Shown piece by piece: positions 47,376 through 57,097 of a stretch of 64,000 nt of DNA; position 1 is the stretch's first letter; the number at the start of each line of letters is the position of its first letter. Below the pieces are notes generated by a model. That model was given only the letters and a program-made list of their open reading frames with translations, was not told the DNA's origin and made no database searches. The stretch is taken from contig NZ_OY781616.1 of assembly GCF_963677005.1 (NCBI RefSeq), positions 372,001-436,000 of the forward strand, read 5' to 3'. Source of the DNA: Maridesulfovibrio sp. GTDB taxonomy: Bacteria > Desulfobacterota > Desulfovibrionia > Desulfovibrionales > Desulfovibrionaceae. The position numbers were made by a program, and so were the translations under genes.

Positions 47376-48257
47376 ATGGATTTATGTAAAATCAAGACAT
47401 TCAGAATGGCGGCAGTAATGTTGAATTTCAACAAAGCTGCCGAAGCCTTGAATCTTGCTCAATCGACTGTTTCTGCTCAGGTCAAAAGCCTTGAAGATGA
47501 GCTCGGAGAGCTTTTGTTCAAAAGGATTCATAAAAAGATTGTGTTGACTGATGCCGGCGAAACAATGTTGTTTTATGCAAATAAAATGCTATCCATAGAG
47601 GAAGAAGCTCGTGCTAATATTTCTAATAAATTAAGCCCGGTAGGAACCATTCGTCTGCTTGTGCCTGAAGCTGTGGCATCAACTTATTTGCCTGGTGTGT
47701 TAAATAAATACCTGAGTCTCCATCCATTTGTAAATTTTGATATTTCCAATTGTTCCCAAAGTGGGCTGGAAAATGAATTGCGTACTGAGTCAGTTGATTT
47801 TGCGTTTATATTTTCTAAGCATATTGATTCTATTAATCTGCATTCAGAGATCGTTCTGGTTGAAGATTTTGTAATTGTGACAAGAGCTGATTCTTATTTA
47901 TCTAGTAAAATTGATGTTGATATTTCGGACTTGAATGGACAGACCGTGTTATTACCGAAAGCTGGGTGTGGTCATGGCTTGCTTTTGAAGCAGATGTTAA
48001 ATTTAGATATAGTTAAACCTTCTTCAGTTATAGAATCTACAAGTGTTGAGGCTATCAAAAATTATATTAAAGAAAATGATTGTATTGCAGTGTTGCCAAG
48101 AATTTCGATTCAAGACGAATTATTGAAAAAGCATATTGTTGAGTTGGACTGGCCCAACAAGCTTACTATAGAGGTCATTATGGTTTGGCATAAGAATAGA
48201 ATCCTTTCGCCTACCTTATTAGATTTTATGGAATTGGCCAGAAATATGCGTGATTGA
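47376..48257 (+). CDS. LysR-family transcriptional regulator
   Basis: 293 residues. N-terminal winged HTH: FNKAAEALNLAQSTVSAQVKSLEDELGELLFKR. Then the effector domain with IRLLVPEAVASTYLPGVL. Its nearest targets are the divergent membrane protein and the SDR gene 76 bp downstream. AT-richer than the surroundings. Co-inducer unknown. Confidence 0.93.
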   Translation: MDLCKIKTFRMAAVMLNFNKAAEALNLAQSTVSAQVKSLEDELGELLFKRIHKKIVLTDAGETMLFYANKMLSIEEEARANISNKLSPVGTIRLLVPEAVASTYLPGVLNKYLSLHPFVNFDISNCSQSGLENELRTESVDFAFIFSKHIDSINLHSEIVLVEDFVIVTRADSYLSSKIDVDISDLNGQTVLLPKAGCGHGLLLKQMLNLDIVKPSSVIESTSVEAIKNYIKENDCIAVLPRISIQDELLKKHIVELDWPNKLTIEVIMVWHKNRILSPTLLDFMELARNMRD

Positions 48258-48333
48258 GGACTGTTGACGACAATTTTCAATGAAGTACACGCGATGTGAT
48301 TGATTATATGTAATTGTAACCAAAGGAAGTAAC

Positions 48334-49038
48334 ATGCAGAACAAGAATGTTCTTATAACTGGAGGCAACAAGGGAATCGGCCTTGAGCTTACCGGAAGAT
48401 TCATCGAAAACGGGGCGAATGTCATTGTTGTTGCCCGCGATTTTTCCAGTTTCACGTTCAACAACCATCCGCAGGTAACGACTGTTGCTTATGACTTCAA
48501 AAATGTGTCCGGAATTCCGGAGCTTGTTGCAGACCTGCCTGACATAGACGTTCTGGTTAACAATGCCGGAATCATGTTCGCGACACCCTACGATCAATAT
48601 ACTGAACAGGCTGTCCATGATATCTTGAAAATCAACATAGAAGCTCCGGTGGCCATGATCACGGAGGTTTCCAGGTCAATGATTGAACGCAAACGTGGGC
48701 GCATTGTTAACAACGCATCCATTGCCGGACAGATTGGCCACCCCGATGTCTGGTACGGCATCACTAAAGCCGGCCTGATCAACGCGACCAAAAGTTTCGC
48801 CAGGATTCTGGGGCCTCACGGCATCGTGATTAATGCTGTAGCCCCCGGACCCATTGAAACGGATATGCTTCATACTATTCCAATTGAACGCCGCAACCAG
48901 ATTAAATCCGTTGTTTATAGCGGACGTTTCGGTCATCCCGAAGAAGTCGCCGAAGCCATGTACTGGCTGGCAACAGATTGCCCGGAATATATCAACGGCA
49001 CCTGTATAGACATCAACAACGGTTCTTTTCCTCGCTAA
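48334..49038 (+). CDS. Short-chain dehydrogenase/reductase
   Basis: 234 residues. Rossmann motif TGGNKGIG at about 9-16, NNAGI, the catalytic Ser in NNASIAG and YGITK (Tyr-x3-Lys), and AVAPGPIETDML. NAD(P)-dependent oxidoreductase; the substrate cannot be told. It closely follows the lysR-type gene and may be its target. Confidence 0.92.
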   Translation: MQNKNVLITGGNKGIGLELTGRFIENGANVIVVARDFSSFTFNNHPQVTTVAYDFKNVSGIPELVADLPDIDVLVNNAGIMFATPYDQYTEQAVHDILKINIEAPVAMITEVSRSMIERKRGRIVNNASIAGQIGHPDVWYGITKAGLINATKSFARILGPHGIVINAVAPGPIETDMLHTIPIERRNQIKSVVYSGRFGHPEEVAEAMYWLATDCPEYINGTCIDINNGSFPR

Positions 49039-49143
49039 GAAAACAGCCTCTCTTTCTTTGTATGGGAGGGGAGGCAAGATTTATTTCATTATTATAGTTT
49101 GATTTTCAGCACTTCTCTGGATTGTCTGGTCAGGTATGAATCA

Positions 49144-50373
49144 TTACCCCTGTGATGCCATTTTTTTATCTTTATTCGCAAATAATTGAGTTTGATTCCT
49201 GCCAAGTTCCTTCGCCTTGTATAAAGCTTCGTCAGCCTGGTGGAGAACTTCCTCAAATGAATATCCGTCCTTTCCTATCTCGCTCAGCCCGATACTGATC
49301 GTTATTTGTTTAACAGGCACATCAAATTGTAATTCGCTTATCGCTTCCCGCATTCGTTCTGCCAATCTGAGCCCCTGCTCAAGCTCGGTCTGAGGCAGCA
49401 GCATGCTGAATTCCTCCCCGCCCAGACGTCCGAAGATATCGTTGGTTCGGCGCATTGAATTCAAAGTCTGGGCAACTACTGTCAGGACCCTGTCGCCAAC
49501 ATAGTGTCCGTGGGTGTCATTAACTGATTTGAAATTATCAATATCGAACATCAGCAGGCAATAGGTGTTTCCATAGCGTTTGAAACGGTCTTGCTCTTTC
49601 TCGGCGCAGCACATGAAATGGCGGCGGTTGAAAATGCCGGTCAATTCATCAGTAATTGCCAGTTGTTCAAGCTTGGAGTTTATCTCTTTTTTTTGACTGA
49701 TCTCTTCCTGTAGTTGGATATTCAGCTTTTGGACTTTCTGAAGTGCCGCAAAACGCAGCCGTTCACTTTTTAATCTGGTAAGTAACAGATATGCTCCTAA
49801 TATATTGGCAAAAATGAAAAATAGAGCAAGTTGAATACAATTGGTCCACTTGGGAACAGTAAACGAAGCAAGGGCCACTACGTATAGAATAGAAGCCAGT
49901 GAGGAAGTCCAGAGTATTGTTTTAAGGTCCTGTGGGATAAGCAGGTACATCAAAAAAATGATTAGCAGTGTAAACGGGACACTGAATTCGAGATTCGGAG
50001 TATATAGCAGAACAGCCTCAACTGTTTCATAGATTCCAAGCGGACAAAAGAAAGCCAGCCATAGCTTATTCATTGTTTCAGAGCTGGTTTGCCTGCGGGA
50101 TGCAAAGAAAAGAAAAATACCGGCAAGGGAGACAAGCAAACGGGCAATGGTCAAGCCTTTAACAATTGGGGTAGCACCGAGATCGACCCATGTCCCGATT
50201 CCGGCAAGGCCGTAGGCCAGTCCGCCAACCCCTCCGATGATTCCAAGTCTATTTCGCTTATCCGGCCAAGTTTCGGCAGAAAAGTCTTTTTCAAATGTCT
50301 GGTTTTTAAATTTTCCGTCCCATGAGAATTCAGGATTGTCTGCTGAATCTTCTGCGGATACATATAAGGACAT
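49144..50373 (-). CDS. Membrane diguanylate cyclase
   Basis: 409 residues. About six or seven hydrophobic segments in residues 45-210, a coiled coil (KVQKLNIQLQEEISQKKEINSKLEQL), then a GGDEF domain beginning ITDELTGIFNRRHF, with DIDNFKSVNDTHG and intact RLGGEEF. An RTND sequence five residues before GGEEF is a product-inhibition I-site. It should make c-di-GMP from two GTP. It is the only intact GGDEF domain in the window and is not linked to the Wsp-like operon. Confidence 0.92.
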   Translation of the reverse strand: MSLYVSAEDSADNPEFSWDGKFKNQTFEKDFSAETWPDKRNRLGIIGGVGGLAYGLAGIGTWVDLGATPIVKGLTIARLLVSLAGIFLFFASRRQTSSETMNKLWLAFFCPLGIYETVEAVLLYTPNLEFSVPFTLLIIFLMYLLIPQDLKTILWTSSLASILYVVALASFTVPKWTNCIQLALFFIFANILGAYLLLTRLKSERLRFAALQKVQKLNIQLQEEISQKKEINSKLEQLAITDELTGIFNRRHFMCCAEKEQDRFKRYGNTYCLLMFDIDNFKSVNDTHGHYVGDRVLTVVAQTLNSMRRTNDIFGRLGGEEFSMLLPQTELEQGLRLAERMREAISELQFDVPVKQITISIGLSEIGKDGYSFEEVLHQADEALYKAKELGRNQTQLFANKDKKMASQG

Positions 50374-50694
50374 AGTTTCCCTCTATATAGTAGTTGAATC
50401 AGAGCCAAAAATTGATAACAGTTACATATGATGAAATGCAAATGTAAATTCCAATATTGACCTATCCGACTGAGAGTATTGGATTCAATGTTTATGTGGC
50501 TTTTCTCAAGAAATACATTTTTTACCCTTCATTTCCCTCGCTCACTTAATAGTTGACAACTAAAAAAATGGAATGCAAATATTGTCCTACAAAAATTGTC
50601 GAACAATGTTGCAGATAGTATTCTTCTTTCATTGATACTGCTGCTTGTTTCTTATCTCTGTTTTGACAAAAACTTCTGAATTTTTAGGGTAATA
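50374..50694. promoter_or_regulatory. Intergenic region with promoter and operator repeats for the ABC operon
   Basis: 320 bp between divergent genes. It holds three short TTG-CAA palindromes: 50551-50561, 50581-50592 and 50595-50607, the last two sharing ATTGTCxxACAA. The motifs resemble operators of GntR-family (FCD) regulators; such a regulator is encoded at the end of this operon. TTGACA at 50553-50558 may be a -35 element overlapping the first. Confidence 0.55.
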
Positions 50695-51570
50695 ATGAAA
50701 AATACGGACGAAATTATTCCACTGCGGCATTATGGCCGCTGGTTTTCGGGTGCGGTTCTCATCATCATATTCGGAGTTATTGTTCATGCTTTCATGGTCG
50801 GGCAGATAGACTGGCCTGTTGTGGGCAAGTTCTTTTTTTCTCCTTCACTGATCTCCGGCCTCGGCAATACTATTCTGATAACTGTCTGCTCCATGTTCGT
50901 GGGAATAATTCTCGGCGTTGTTTTTGCCGTTATGCGTTTATCGGAAAATCCGGTCATGCGCTGGTTTGCAGGGCTGTACGTCTGGCTTTTCCGTGGAACT
51001 CCGGTTTATCTGCAACTGCTTATCTGGTTTAACCTTGCGCTGATTTTTCCTGTCATCAACCTCGGCTTTGCCGAATACCGTATGGTTGATGTGATGACCC
51101 CGTTTATGGCGGCTCTGTTCGGCCTTGGACTGAATGAAGGAGCTTATCTGACCGAGATTGTGCGAAGCGGTATTCTTTCCGTGGACAAAGGGCAGCTTGA
51201 CGCTGCGACCACACTTGGAATGACCCGTCTGCTTGCCATGCGCCGCATTGTTCTGCCGCAGGCCATGCGGGTAATTATCCCGCCTGTGGGCAATGAATTT
51301 ATCGGGCTGCTGAAAACATCATCAATGGCCAGCGCGATTGCCTTCACCGAACTTTTGCACCGTGCGCAGCTTATATATTTTGTGAATGCCAAGGTTATGG
51401 AGCTGCTGATTGTCGCAACCGGATGGTATCTGATTGTCGTCACGATCCTGAGTGTTCTTCAGATGGGTATTGAACGCTATTTCAATCGCGGCCACAATTT
51501 TTCCAGTAACAAGAATTTGTTTGATATTTTAATTTCATACATTCTACCTAAAAAACAGATGGGAGCATAA
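50695..51570 (+). CDS. Polar amino-acid-type ABC transporter permease
   Basis: 291 residues, His/Glu/Gln/Arg/opine class. Five or so membrane segments; conserved cytoplasmic EAA loop [22 protein letters not shown] and [20 protein letters not shown]. Forms the membrane pore with the ATPase two bases downstream and binding protein. The operon also holds an imidazolonepropionase homologue, so an imidazole-type or amino-acid ligand is plausible (inference). Confidence 0.92.
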   Translation: MKNTDEIIPLRHYGRWFSGAVLIIIFGVIVHAFMVGQIDWPVVGKFFFSPSLISGLGNTILITVCSMFVGIILGVVFAVMRLSENPVMRWFAGLYVWLFRGTPVYLQLLIWFNLALIFPVINLGFAEYRMVDVMTPFMAALFGLGLNEGAYLTEIVRSGILSVDKGQLDAATTLGMTRLLAMRRIVLPQAMRVIIPPVGNEFIGLLKTSSMASAIAFTELLHRAQLIYFVNAKVMELLIVATGWYLIVVTILSVLQMGIERYFNRGHNFSSNKNLFDILISYILPKKQMGA

Positions 51571-51572
51571 TT

Positions 51573-52343
51573 ATGTCAGATTCCAATCCCATGCTCCGAA
51601 TCCAGAATGTCCATAAGTCATACGGCGCGCATGAAATTTTAAAAGGCATTGATATGGAAGTTCATAAAGGGGATGTGCTCTGTCTGCTCGGACCTTCCGG
51701 GTCAGGAAAGAGTACTCTTCTGCGCTGCATCAATCACTTGGAAAAAATCAATGCCGGACGCATTTACGTTGATAACGAGCTTGTAGGAATGACTGAGCGC
51801 AACGGCAAGCTCTATGAGCAGAACGAAAAACAGCTCTGCCGCATGCGTGGTAAAATCGGCATGGTCTTTCAGAATTTCAATCTTTTCCCGCACATGACTG
51901 TTCTTGAAAATATTATTGAAGGGCCGGTTTACGTGCAGGGAAAAAATCCCGCAAAGATGAAAGAGCGTGCTTATGGCCTGCTGGAAAAGGTCGGTTTGAG
52001 GGATTGGGCGGACCGCTTCCCGAAACAGCTTTCCGGTGGACAGCAGCAACGCGTGGCGATTGCCCGTTCACTGGCAATGGAACCGGCCCTGATGCTGTTT
52101 GATGAACCCACAAGCGCACTTGACCCAGAACTGGTCGGGGAAGTGCTTAATGTTATGCGCGACCTTGCCGGGAGCGGTATGACCATGGTCGTAGTCACAC
52201 ACGAAATGGAGTTCGCCAAAAACGTTGCCAGCAAAGTCGTCTTTATGGATGACGGATATGTTCTGGAGTCCGGCACACCGGAAGAGGTCTTCGGCAATCC
52301 TAAAAATGAGCGGACCAGGGCTTTCATAGGAGCTATAGCCTAG
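51573..52343 (+). CDS. Polar amino-acid-type ABC transporter ATPase
   Basis: 256 residues. Walker [11 protein letters not shown]-loop [13 protein letters not shown], signature LSGGQQQR, Walker [13 protein letters not shown], and H-loop VVVTHEM. Energises uptake through the permease; GlnQ/HisP class. Confidence 0.95.
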   Translation: MSDSNPMLRIQNVHKSYGAHEILKGIDMEVHKGDVLCLLGPSGSGKSTLLRCINHLEKINAGRIYVDNELVGMTERNGKLYEQNEKQLCRMRGKIGMVFQNFNLFPHMTVLENIIEGPVYVQGKNPAKMKERAYGLLEKVGLRDWADRFPKQLSGGQQQRVAIARSLAMEPALMLFDEPTSALDPELVGEVLNVMRDLAGSGMTMVVVTHEMEFAKNVASKVVFMDDGYVLESGTPEEVFGNPKNERTRAFIGAIA

Positions 52344-52498
52344 CTCCTGTCTTTATTGAGATAAAATAAGACAAGGTTGATACGGAATTAGAATCTACTG
52401 GAAGGTCCGAATGATACTCACCTGACTCGGTCATTAGAGATTTTCAGTAACTCTTAACTCGTATGTTTGTTTGTAATATTCAACACCAGCAATGGTAA

Positions 52499-53368
52499 AT
52501 GTATGAGGAAATGACATTGCTTAAAAAAATTATTGCTGCATCAGTATGTCTGCTGGCTCTGAGTTTGTCTGGAATATGCTTTGCTTCCGGTCTTCATGAT
52601 ATGTTGCCTGATTCAATCAAGTCCAGTGGTAAAATCGTCATCGGTATTAACGGTATTTTCGCCCCCATGGAGTATCAGGACCCTGAGTCCGGTAAATTGG
52701 TGGGTATCGATGTGGAAATTGCCGATGCCATTGCCAAGGAGCTTGGTGTTAAAGTCCAGTATGACGACCAGCAGTTTGACCAGTTGATAAACTCTATCAA
52801 CACCAAAAGGGTCGATATGGTTATCTCCGGCATGTCCGACAGTGCTGTGCGTAGAAAGACTCTCGATTTTATCGACTATTTCAACTCCGGAACACAGTGC
52901 TTTGTTCCAAAAGCTCTCGCAGGTCAGATCAAAAGTCTGGAAGACCTCAGCGGTAAAACTCTGGCTGTGTCCGCTTCAACCGATTACCTCACAACCATGC
53001 AGAGATGGAGCAAGGAAAATCTTGTTGCCAAGGGAAAAGCAGGAATCAACATCATGGCTGTAGATTCCGCAGGCTCTGCTCGTATGCAGATGGTTCAGGG
53101 ACGTGCTCAGGCATCAGCTCTGAGTCCTGAAGCTCTCGGCTGGGTCAATATTCAGCAGAACAATGCCTATGTAGCTGTCGGTCCTCTCCTTGAGTCCAAT
53201 CCTTACGGAATTGCTTTCAGCAAGGATAATACCCAATTGCGTGATGCAGTTTTCGCAGCACTTGAAAAAGTTTTTGCTGACGGAACTTATATGAGCATTC
53301 TCAAAAAATGGGGTGCAGACTCCGGTGCACTGGCTAAACCGCTTATCAATGGCGAATCACCTAAATAG
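52499..53368 (+). CDS. Periplasmic solute-binding protein of the ABC transporter
   Basis: 289 residues; the ATG at 52511 is an alternative start. Signal peptide ends about residue 30 (GICFA-SG). SBP family 3: GKIVIGINGIFAPMEYQDPES, GIDVEIADAIAKELGV, INTKRVDMVISGMSDSAVR. Delivers the ligand to the permease. A strong terminator follows, so it is separable from the genes downstream. Confidence 0.93.
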   Translation: MYEEMTLLKKIIAASVCLLALSLSGICFASGLHDMLPDSIKSSGKIVIGINGIFAPMEYQDPESGKLVGIDVEIADAIAKELGVKVQYDDQQFDQLINSINTKRVDMVISGMSDSAVRRKTLDFIDYFNSGTQCFVPKALAGQIKSLEDLSGKTLAVSASTDYLTTMQRWSKENLVAKGKAGINIMAVDSAGSARMQMVQGRAQASALSPEALGWVNIQQNNAYVAVGPLLESNPYGIAFSKDNTQLRDAVFAALEKVFADGTYMSILKKWGADSGALAKPLINGESPK

Positions 53369-53384
53369 GTTCTAAAAAATTATG

Positions 53385-53419
53385 CAGGGGAAACACTTCG
53401 TCATGAAGTGTTTCCCCTG
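53385..53419 (+). terminator. Strong terminator after the binding-protein gene
   Basis: A perfect 15-bp inverted repeat (53385-53399 with 53405-53419), 5-base loop, followed by TTTTTT. It should limit readthrough from the transporter genes into the AroM-hutI-gntR genes. Confidence 0.93.
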
Positions 53420-53451
53420 TTTTTTAGGTAAGGAACTTTTAAAAGTCGGTT

Positions 53452-54135
53452 ATGAGTAAAAGATATAAATTGGGGTTAGTTACGCTGGGGCAATCGCCGC
53501 GTGTTGATGTTGAGCCTTCACTGCGTTCCATACTGGGAGATGATATTCAGGTTTGTCAGCGGGGGGCACTGGATGGGCTTTCCGCTCAGGAAATAAAGAG
53601 CCTTGCTCCGGTTGAGGGAGAGGCCGGCATTGAGACCTGTATGCATGGTGAAAACAGCATTGTTAACGGCGTTTATGTTGCCAAAAAATATTTATTGCCA
53701 AGACTTGTTGATGCTGCAGAATTTTTAGAAAAACAGTGCGATTATTTTTTCCTGCTGTGTTCGGGGCAGTTCCCTGATCTGAAAAAGGCCGTACCCGGAA
53801 TTATCGAGCCGATAGTCATAATTCGGTCCGTAGTAGAATCAATTGCCGCAAACGGGCATTTATGCATTGTCGGGCCGCAATCGGATATGAGCGCGGCACC
53901 TGCTCAGTGGGCTCCCTATGCGGCTGAAGTTTCGACTTCAGCCGCTTCACCTTATGACGGCAACGATGTTCTTGCTCTGGCTGCCGAGGGGGCAAAGAAC
54001 AGCGGAGCCGATTTTATTCTTATGGATGATATGGGGTTTACTGAAAGCCAGCGCAAACTCGTGCATGAAGTTTCCGGTATAACAACGTTGGGCGCTTTAA
54101 GCATAACTGCGCGGGTTCTCCAGGAACTGATATAA
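53452..54135 (+). CDS. AroM-family protein
   Basis: 227 residues: GLVTLGQSPRVDVEPSL at the start, the family hallmark, then GALDGLSAQEIKSLAP and LLCSGQFPDLKK. AroM lies near aroL in E. coli, but its activity is not established. Here it sits between an ABC transporter and an imidazolonepropionase homologue, suggesting a role in catabolism of the imported compound (inference). Confidence 0.85.
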   Translation: MSKRYKLGLVTLGQSPRVDVEPSLRSILGDDIQVCQRGALDGLSAQEIKSLAPVEGEAGIETCMHGENSIVNGVYVAKKYLLPRLVDAAEFLEKQCDYFFLLCSGQFPDLKKAVPGIIEPIVIIRSVVESIAANGHLCIVGPQSDMSAAPAQWAPYAAEVSTSAASPYDGNDVLALAAEGAKNSGADFILMDDMGFTESQRKLVHEVSGITTLGALSITARVLQELI

Positions 54136-54210
54136 AATGTTATGAGCAGCATCAATTGATTGATCTCCATTTGAGTGCGTGAAGTTATTGAATCAAATTA
54201 AGAGAGTGTA

Positions 54211-55470
54211 ATGAACGGTAACCTTACCATTATCAATGCAGCCAGTCTGGTATGCATATCTGATAGAAACAGACCGAGAGCCGGAAAGGCTCAGGGTGAA
54301 CTTGATATAATTCGGGGTGGGGCTGTTGCTATCCGCGAAGGTGAAATCGTATCAGTCGGGACCACTGCTGAAATTTTGAAAAAGTATGGAGATGATACCG
54401 AACTGCTGGACGCGACAGGGAAGACGGTCCTTCCGGGCCTTGTTGAGTGCCATTCGCACCCGATATTTGCAGGCAACAGGCATTGGGAATATGTTCGCAG
54501 GCTTGAAGGGGCAAGCGGAAAGGATATCCGTGCCGAGGGCGGCGGAATATGGTCCACAATCGTGAATACCCGTAAGGCCTCGGATGAAGAGCTGATCAGC
54601 AATACTGTGCGTGCTTTTAATCAGATTGCCGCCGGTGGAGTTACAACCCTTGAAGTAAAATCAGGCTACGGTCTTGATAAAGAAGGAGAACTGAGGCTCT
54701 TAAGGCTTCTCAAAGAGGCTGCGCAACAGACTCCGATGGACATTGTAGTTACCTTTCTAGGTGCGCATATAGCGCCGCAGGATGGTCGCAGCACTGCCGA
54801 GTTCGTTGAATCGGTCAAAAAGGAAATGCTGCCTGCCGTAGCGGAGCAGGGTATAGCCGAGTCGCAGGATCTGTCCTGTGAGAATGGTGATTTTTCAGCT
54901 TCCCAAGCCAAAGAACTTATTGAAATTTCATCCTCTTTCGGCTTACCAGTGCATGTGCACGCTGACGCCTCTTCCGATTCTCGTGGTTGGCGTACGGCTG
55001 TTGAGGGGCATGCTCTTTCTGCGGATCATCTGACTTATACCCCGGATGAAGAAATCTTTTCTGTCGGGGCGACAGATACCGTTGCGGTCCTTCTGCCGGT
55101 TGCAGAGCAGTTTTATCTTGATGAGCGCAAAGCCAATGGACGGTTGTTCATCAGGAATAATGTTCCTGTCGCTGTAGCAACAGATTACTGCTCATCGTTT
55201 CAGGCTACATCGTTGCCTTTAACCATTGCGGCAGCCTGTTCGTGGTTTAAATTCACTCCGGCGGAAGCAATTGTCGGGGCCACATTGAATGCAGCCTATG
55301 CCCTTGGTAAAAATAGGGATCGTGGTTCACTGGATGTCGGCAAACGGGGTGATATCACTATTTTTAATTGTGAGCATCCAAATCAGTTGGGTACAGCAAT
55401 CGGTGCCCCTATTGTGGATAAGTCAATTTCCCGGGGGAATATTATCTGGGAATCAATGAATAAAATATAG
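54211..55470 (+). CDS. hutI: Imidazolonepropionase homologue
   Basis: 419 residues. Amidohydrolase metal site HSHPIFAG, then family sequence RLEGASGKDIRAEGGGIWSTI, EVKSGYGLD, FLGAHIAP, LSADHL and VPVAVATD. True HutI opens imidazolonepropionate to formimidoylglutamate in histidine breakdown. The conserved HAE segment reads HVHADASSDSRGW, with Asp in place of Glu. hutH and hutU are absent from the window, so an altered substrate (another imidazolone) is possible. Confidence 0.82.
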   Translation: MNGNLTIINAASLVCISDRNRPRAGKAQGELDIIRGGAVAIREGEIVSVGTTAEILKKYGDDTELLDATGKTVLPGLVECHSHPIFAGNRHWEYVRRLEGASGKDIRAEGGGIWSTIVNTRKASDEELISNTVRAFNQIAAGGVTTLEVKSGYGLDKEGELRLLRLLKEAAQQTPMDIVVTFLGAHIAPQDGRSTAEFVESVKKEMLPAVAEQGIAESQDLSCENGDFSASQAKELIEISSSFGLPVHVHADASSDSRGWRTAVEGHALSADHLTYTPDEEIFSVGATDTVAVLLPVAEQFYLDERKANGRLFIRNNVPVAVATDYCSSFQATSLPLTIAAACSWFKFTPAEAIVGATLNAAYALGKNRDRGSLDVGKRGDITIFNCEHPNQLGTAIGAPIVDKSISRGNIIWESMNKI

Positions 55471-55477
55471 AGCTTTT

Positions 55478-56164
55478 ATGACAACCGATCAGAGTAAACA
55501 AACTGGAATAAGCAGTGTGGCAAAAGTGGCCGCCTCATTGAGGAGGGCTATTTTTGACGGAACTTTTTTGCCCGGTGATCAGCTGAAGGAAGTAGCTCTT
55601 TCCCGTTCCCTTGGGGTTTCCAGAGGCTCTGTGAGAGAAGCGCTGCGTATATTATCCATGGAAGAACTGGTGGCGCATCTCCCAAATAAAGGAGCTTCCG
55701 TCCGCAAATTGGATTTGGATGAAATTGAAGATATATTTTTGACCCGCCATATCCTGGAGATCAAGGCCTGCGAGAGCATTCCGACTGCCTCAGAACGACT
55801 GCTGGCCGATTTGGTGGAAAAGACCAAGGCGTATGAGGCTGTAGGTGAACTTGATGATCCGGTTACGATTGCCAACGCACATATTAATTATCACAGGGCG
55901 TTGGTCGGGTTGACCGGGAGTATAAAACTTGCTGACCTGGAAGAGAGCCTGATGCGGACTTTGCAGGTTATCATCGCCTGCATTGAAAATGACCGGGATG
56001 ATACTCAAAATGAAATCGCCAACCACAAGCATATGACCGCGATGGTCCTGGCCGGTGATGTTGCCGGGGCAAAAAAATGGGTTGAGGACTATATTCCGAA
56101 TGGAAAGGATTTTGTAATCCAGCATATTCTTTCACAAAAAAACACACTGAGGTTAGGCCGTTGA
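55478..56164 (+). CDS. GntR-family (FCD) regulator
   Basis: 228 residues. wHTH: DQLKEVALSRSLGVSRGSVREALRIL; then an all-helical FCD domain with LTRHILEIKACE and NYHRALVGLTG. It starts seven bases after the hutI stop. A likely regulator of this cluster acting at the TTG-CAA repeats near 50551-50607 (inference). Confidence 0.9.
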   Translation: MTTDQSKQTGISSVAKVAASLRRAIFDGTFLPGDQLKEVALSRSLGVSRGSVREALRILSMEELVAHLPNKGASVRKLDLDEIEDIFLTRHILEIKACESIPTASERLLADLVEKTKAYEAVGELDDPVTIANAHINYHRALVGLTGSIKLADLEESLMRTLQVIIACIENDRDDTQNEIANHKHMTAMVLAGDVAGAKKWVEDYIPNGKDFVIQHILSQKNTLRLGR

Positions 56165-56205
56165 TTGGTTTACGACCATTTCTGATAATTTTGTTTTTAG
56201 AAATT

Positions 56206-56229
56206 AATCCAGTCCTGAGGGGCTGGATT
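56206..56229 (+). terminator. Terminator after the gntR-type gene
   Basis: AATCCAG (56206-56212) with CTGGATT (56223-56229), followed by T residues. Confidence 0.6.
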
Positions 56230-56404
56230 TTTATTTGCTGACGGCAGAACTGAAGTGAAATGCCTAGGACCAGATAATTCAGTTCCTTCAGGTGTAACGG
56301 TATCTTTTGTGGTGGCCGTGAGTCTCTAAGGTTAAGTCGCCGTCCGGTGTATGTTTGGATTTACAGGTAGTCCCTCTGTTCATTTCGCCCATGTACTGAG
56401 GGGT

Positions 56405-56437
56405 AAATACCCTTGAACCGGTGATCCAAGGGTATTT
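56405..56437 (-). terminator. Terminator after the DsrE-like gene
   Basis: A perfect 11-bp inverted repeat (56405-56415 with 56427-56437), 8 bp past the stop of the DsrE-like gene on the minus strand. Confidence 0.75.
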
Positions 56438-56444
56438 CCTGAAA

Positions 56445-56795
56445 TTAGAAATTGAATACTTTTGCATCTGCCGCCATGTCGATGAGGTGGGGGCCGCCGT
56501 CCAACTGCATGTTTGAATGAAATGTAGCTTCGTCTAAATTGCGGTTGTTGGCGCACGGAGTACAAATGCCCGTCTTCACTTCATTCTCGATCAGGTAAGG
56601 CAGATAATCCTGAGGACAATCTCCTGTAGTTGTCTTCCGGGTCAAATCCCTGCCTGTGACCGCCCATTCTACGCCGCCGTCAATGAAGAACATATCCACA
56701 TGATGCCCTTTACTGTGAGCGATCTTAGCGAATTGAAAGCATCTGGTTGCAGCTTCATTGTCATCTTTACTCAGCACAAATAAAAAATTAGCCAT
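56445..56795 (-). CDS. DsrE-family protein
   Basis: 116 residues, a single DsrE/TusD-like alpha/beta domain: NFLFVLSKDDNEAATRCFQFA at the start, DMFFIDGGVEWA and a CTPC pair (Cys78, Cys81) in TGICTPCANNR. Members bind or transfer sulfane sulfur. It is its own unit, separated from the nitrogenase-like operon on the same strand by a 300-bp gap with a hairpin. A link to that operon is only suggested by position. Confidence 0.82.
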   Translation of the reverse strand: MANFLFVLSKDDNEAATRCFQFAKIAHSKGHHVDMFFIDGGVEWAVTGRDLTRKTTTGDCPQDYLPYLIENEVKTGICTPCANNRNLDEATFHSNMQLDGGPHLIDMAADAKVFNF

Positions 56796-57097
56796 GATAT
56801 CTCCCGTGATTTGTCTCGGTTATTCTGATCAGCATAAATACTAACCAATTAGAAGGTGCATAGCATAATATGCTGTATACAGGAACAGATTCGGTGAAGT
56901 GGTAATAGCTGACCGAAAGAGTAGATAAATTCGATTTTATTTCCGGTGCGGCTCAAGCTGCGGTGCTGTTTGATTAAATCATATGTGATAGTGAAGGCAT
57001 TACTGTTGAGCAGAAAAATTTATCATGGAAGCGATATGTTTTCTGTATCGGAGCAAGTCGTTAAAGACTTGCTCCGATACTATAAGGGTGTATGTTT
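56796..57097. other. Gap after the nitrogenase-like operon
   Basis: 300 bp; carries the hairpin at 57045-57080 and probably the promoter of the DsrE-like gene. No gene seen. Confidence 0.5.
57045..57080 (-). terminator. Strong hairpin downstream of the nitrogenase-like operon
   Basis: A perfect 15-bp inverted repeat (57045-57059 with 57066-57080), 6-base loop, 18 bp past the stop of the last gene. The downstream T tract is poor, but its position fits a terminator. Confidence 0.75.
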
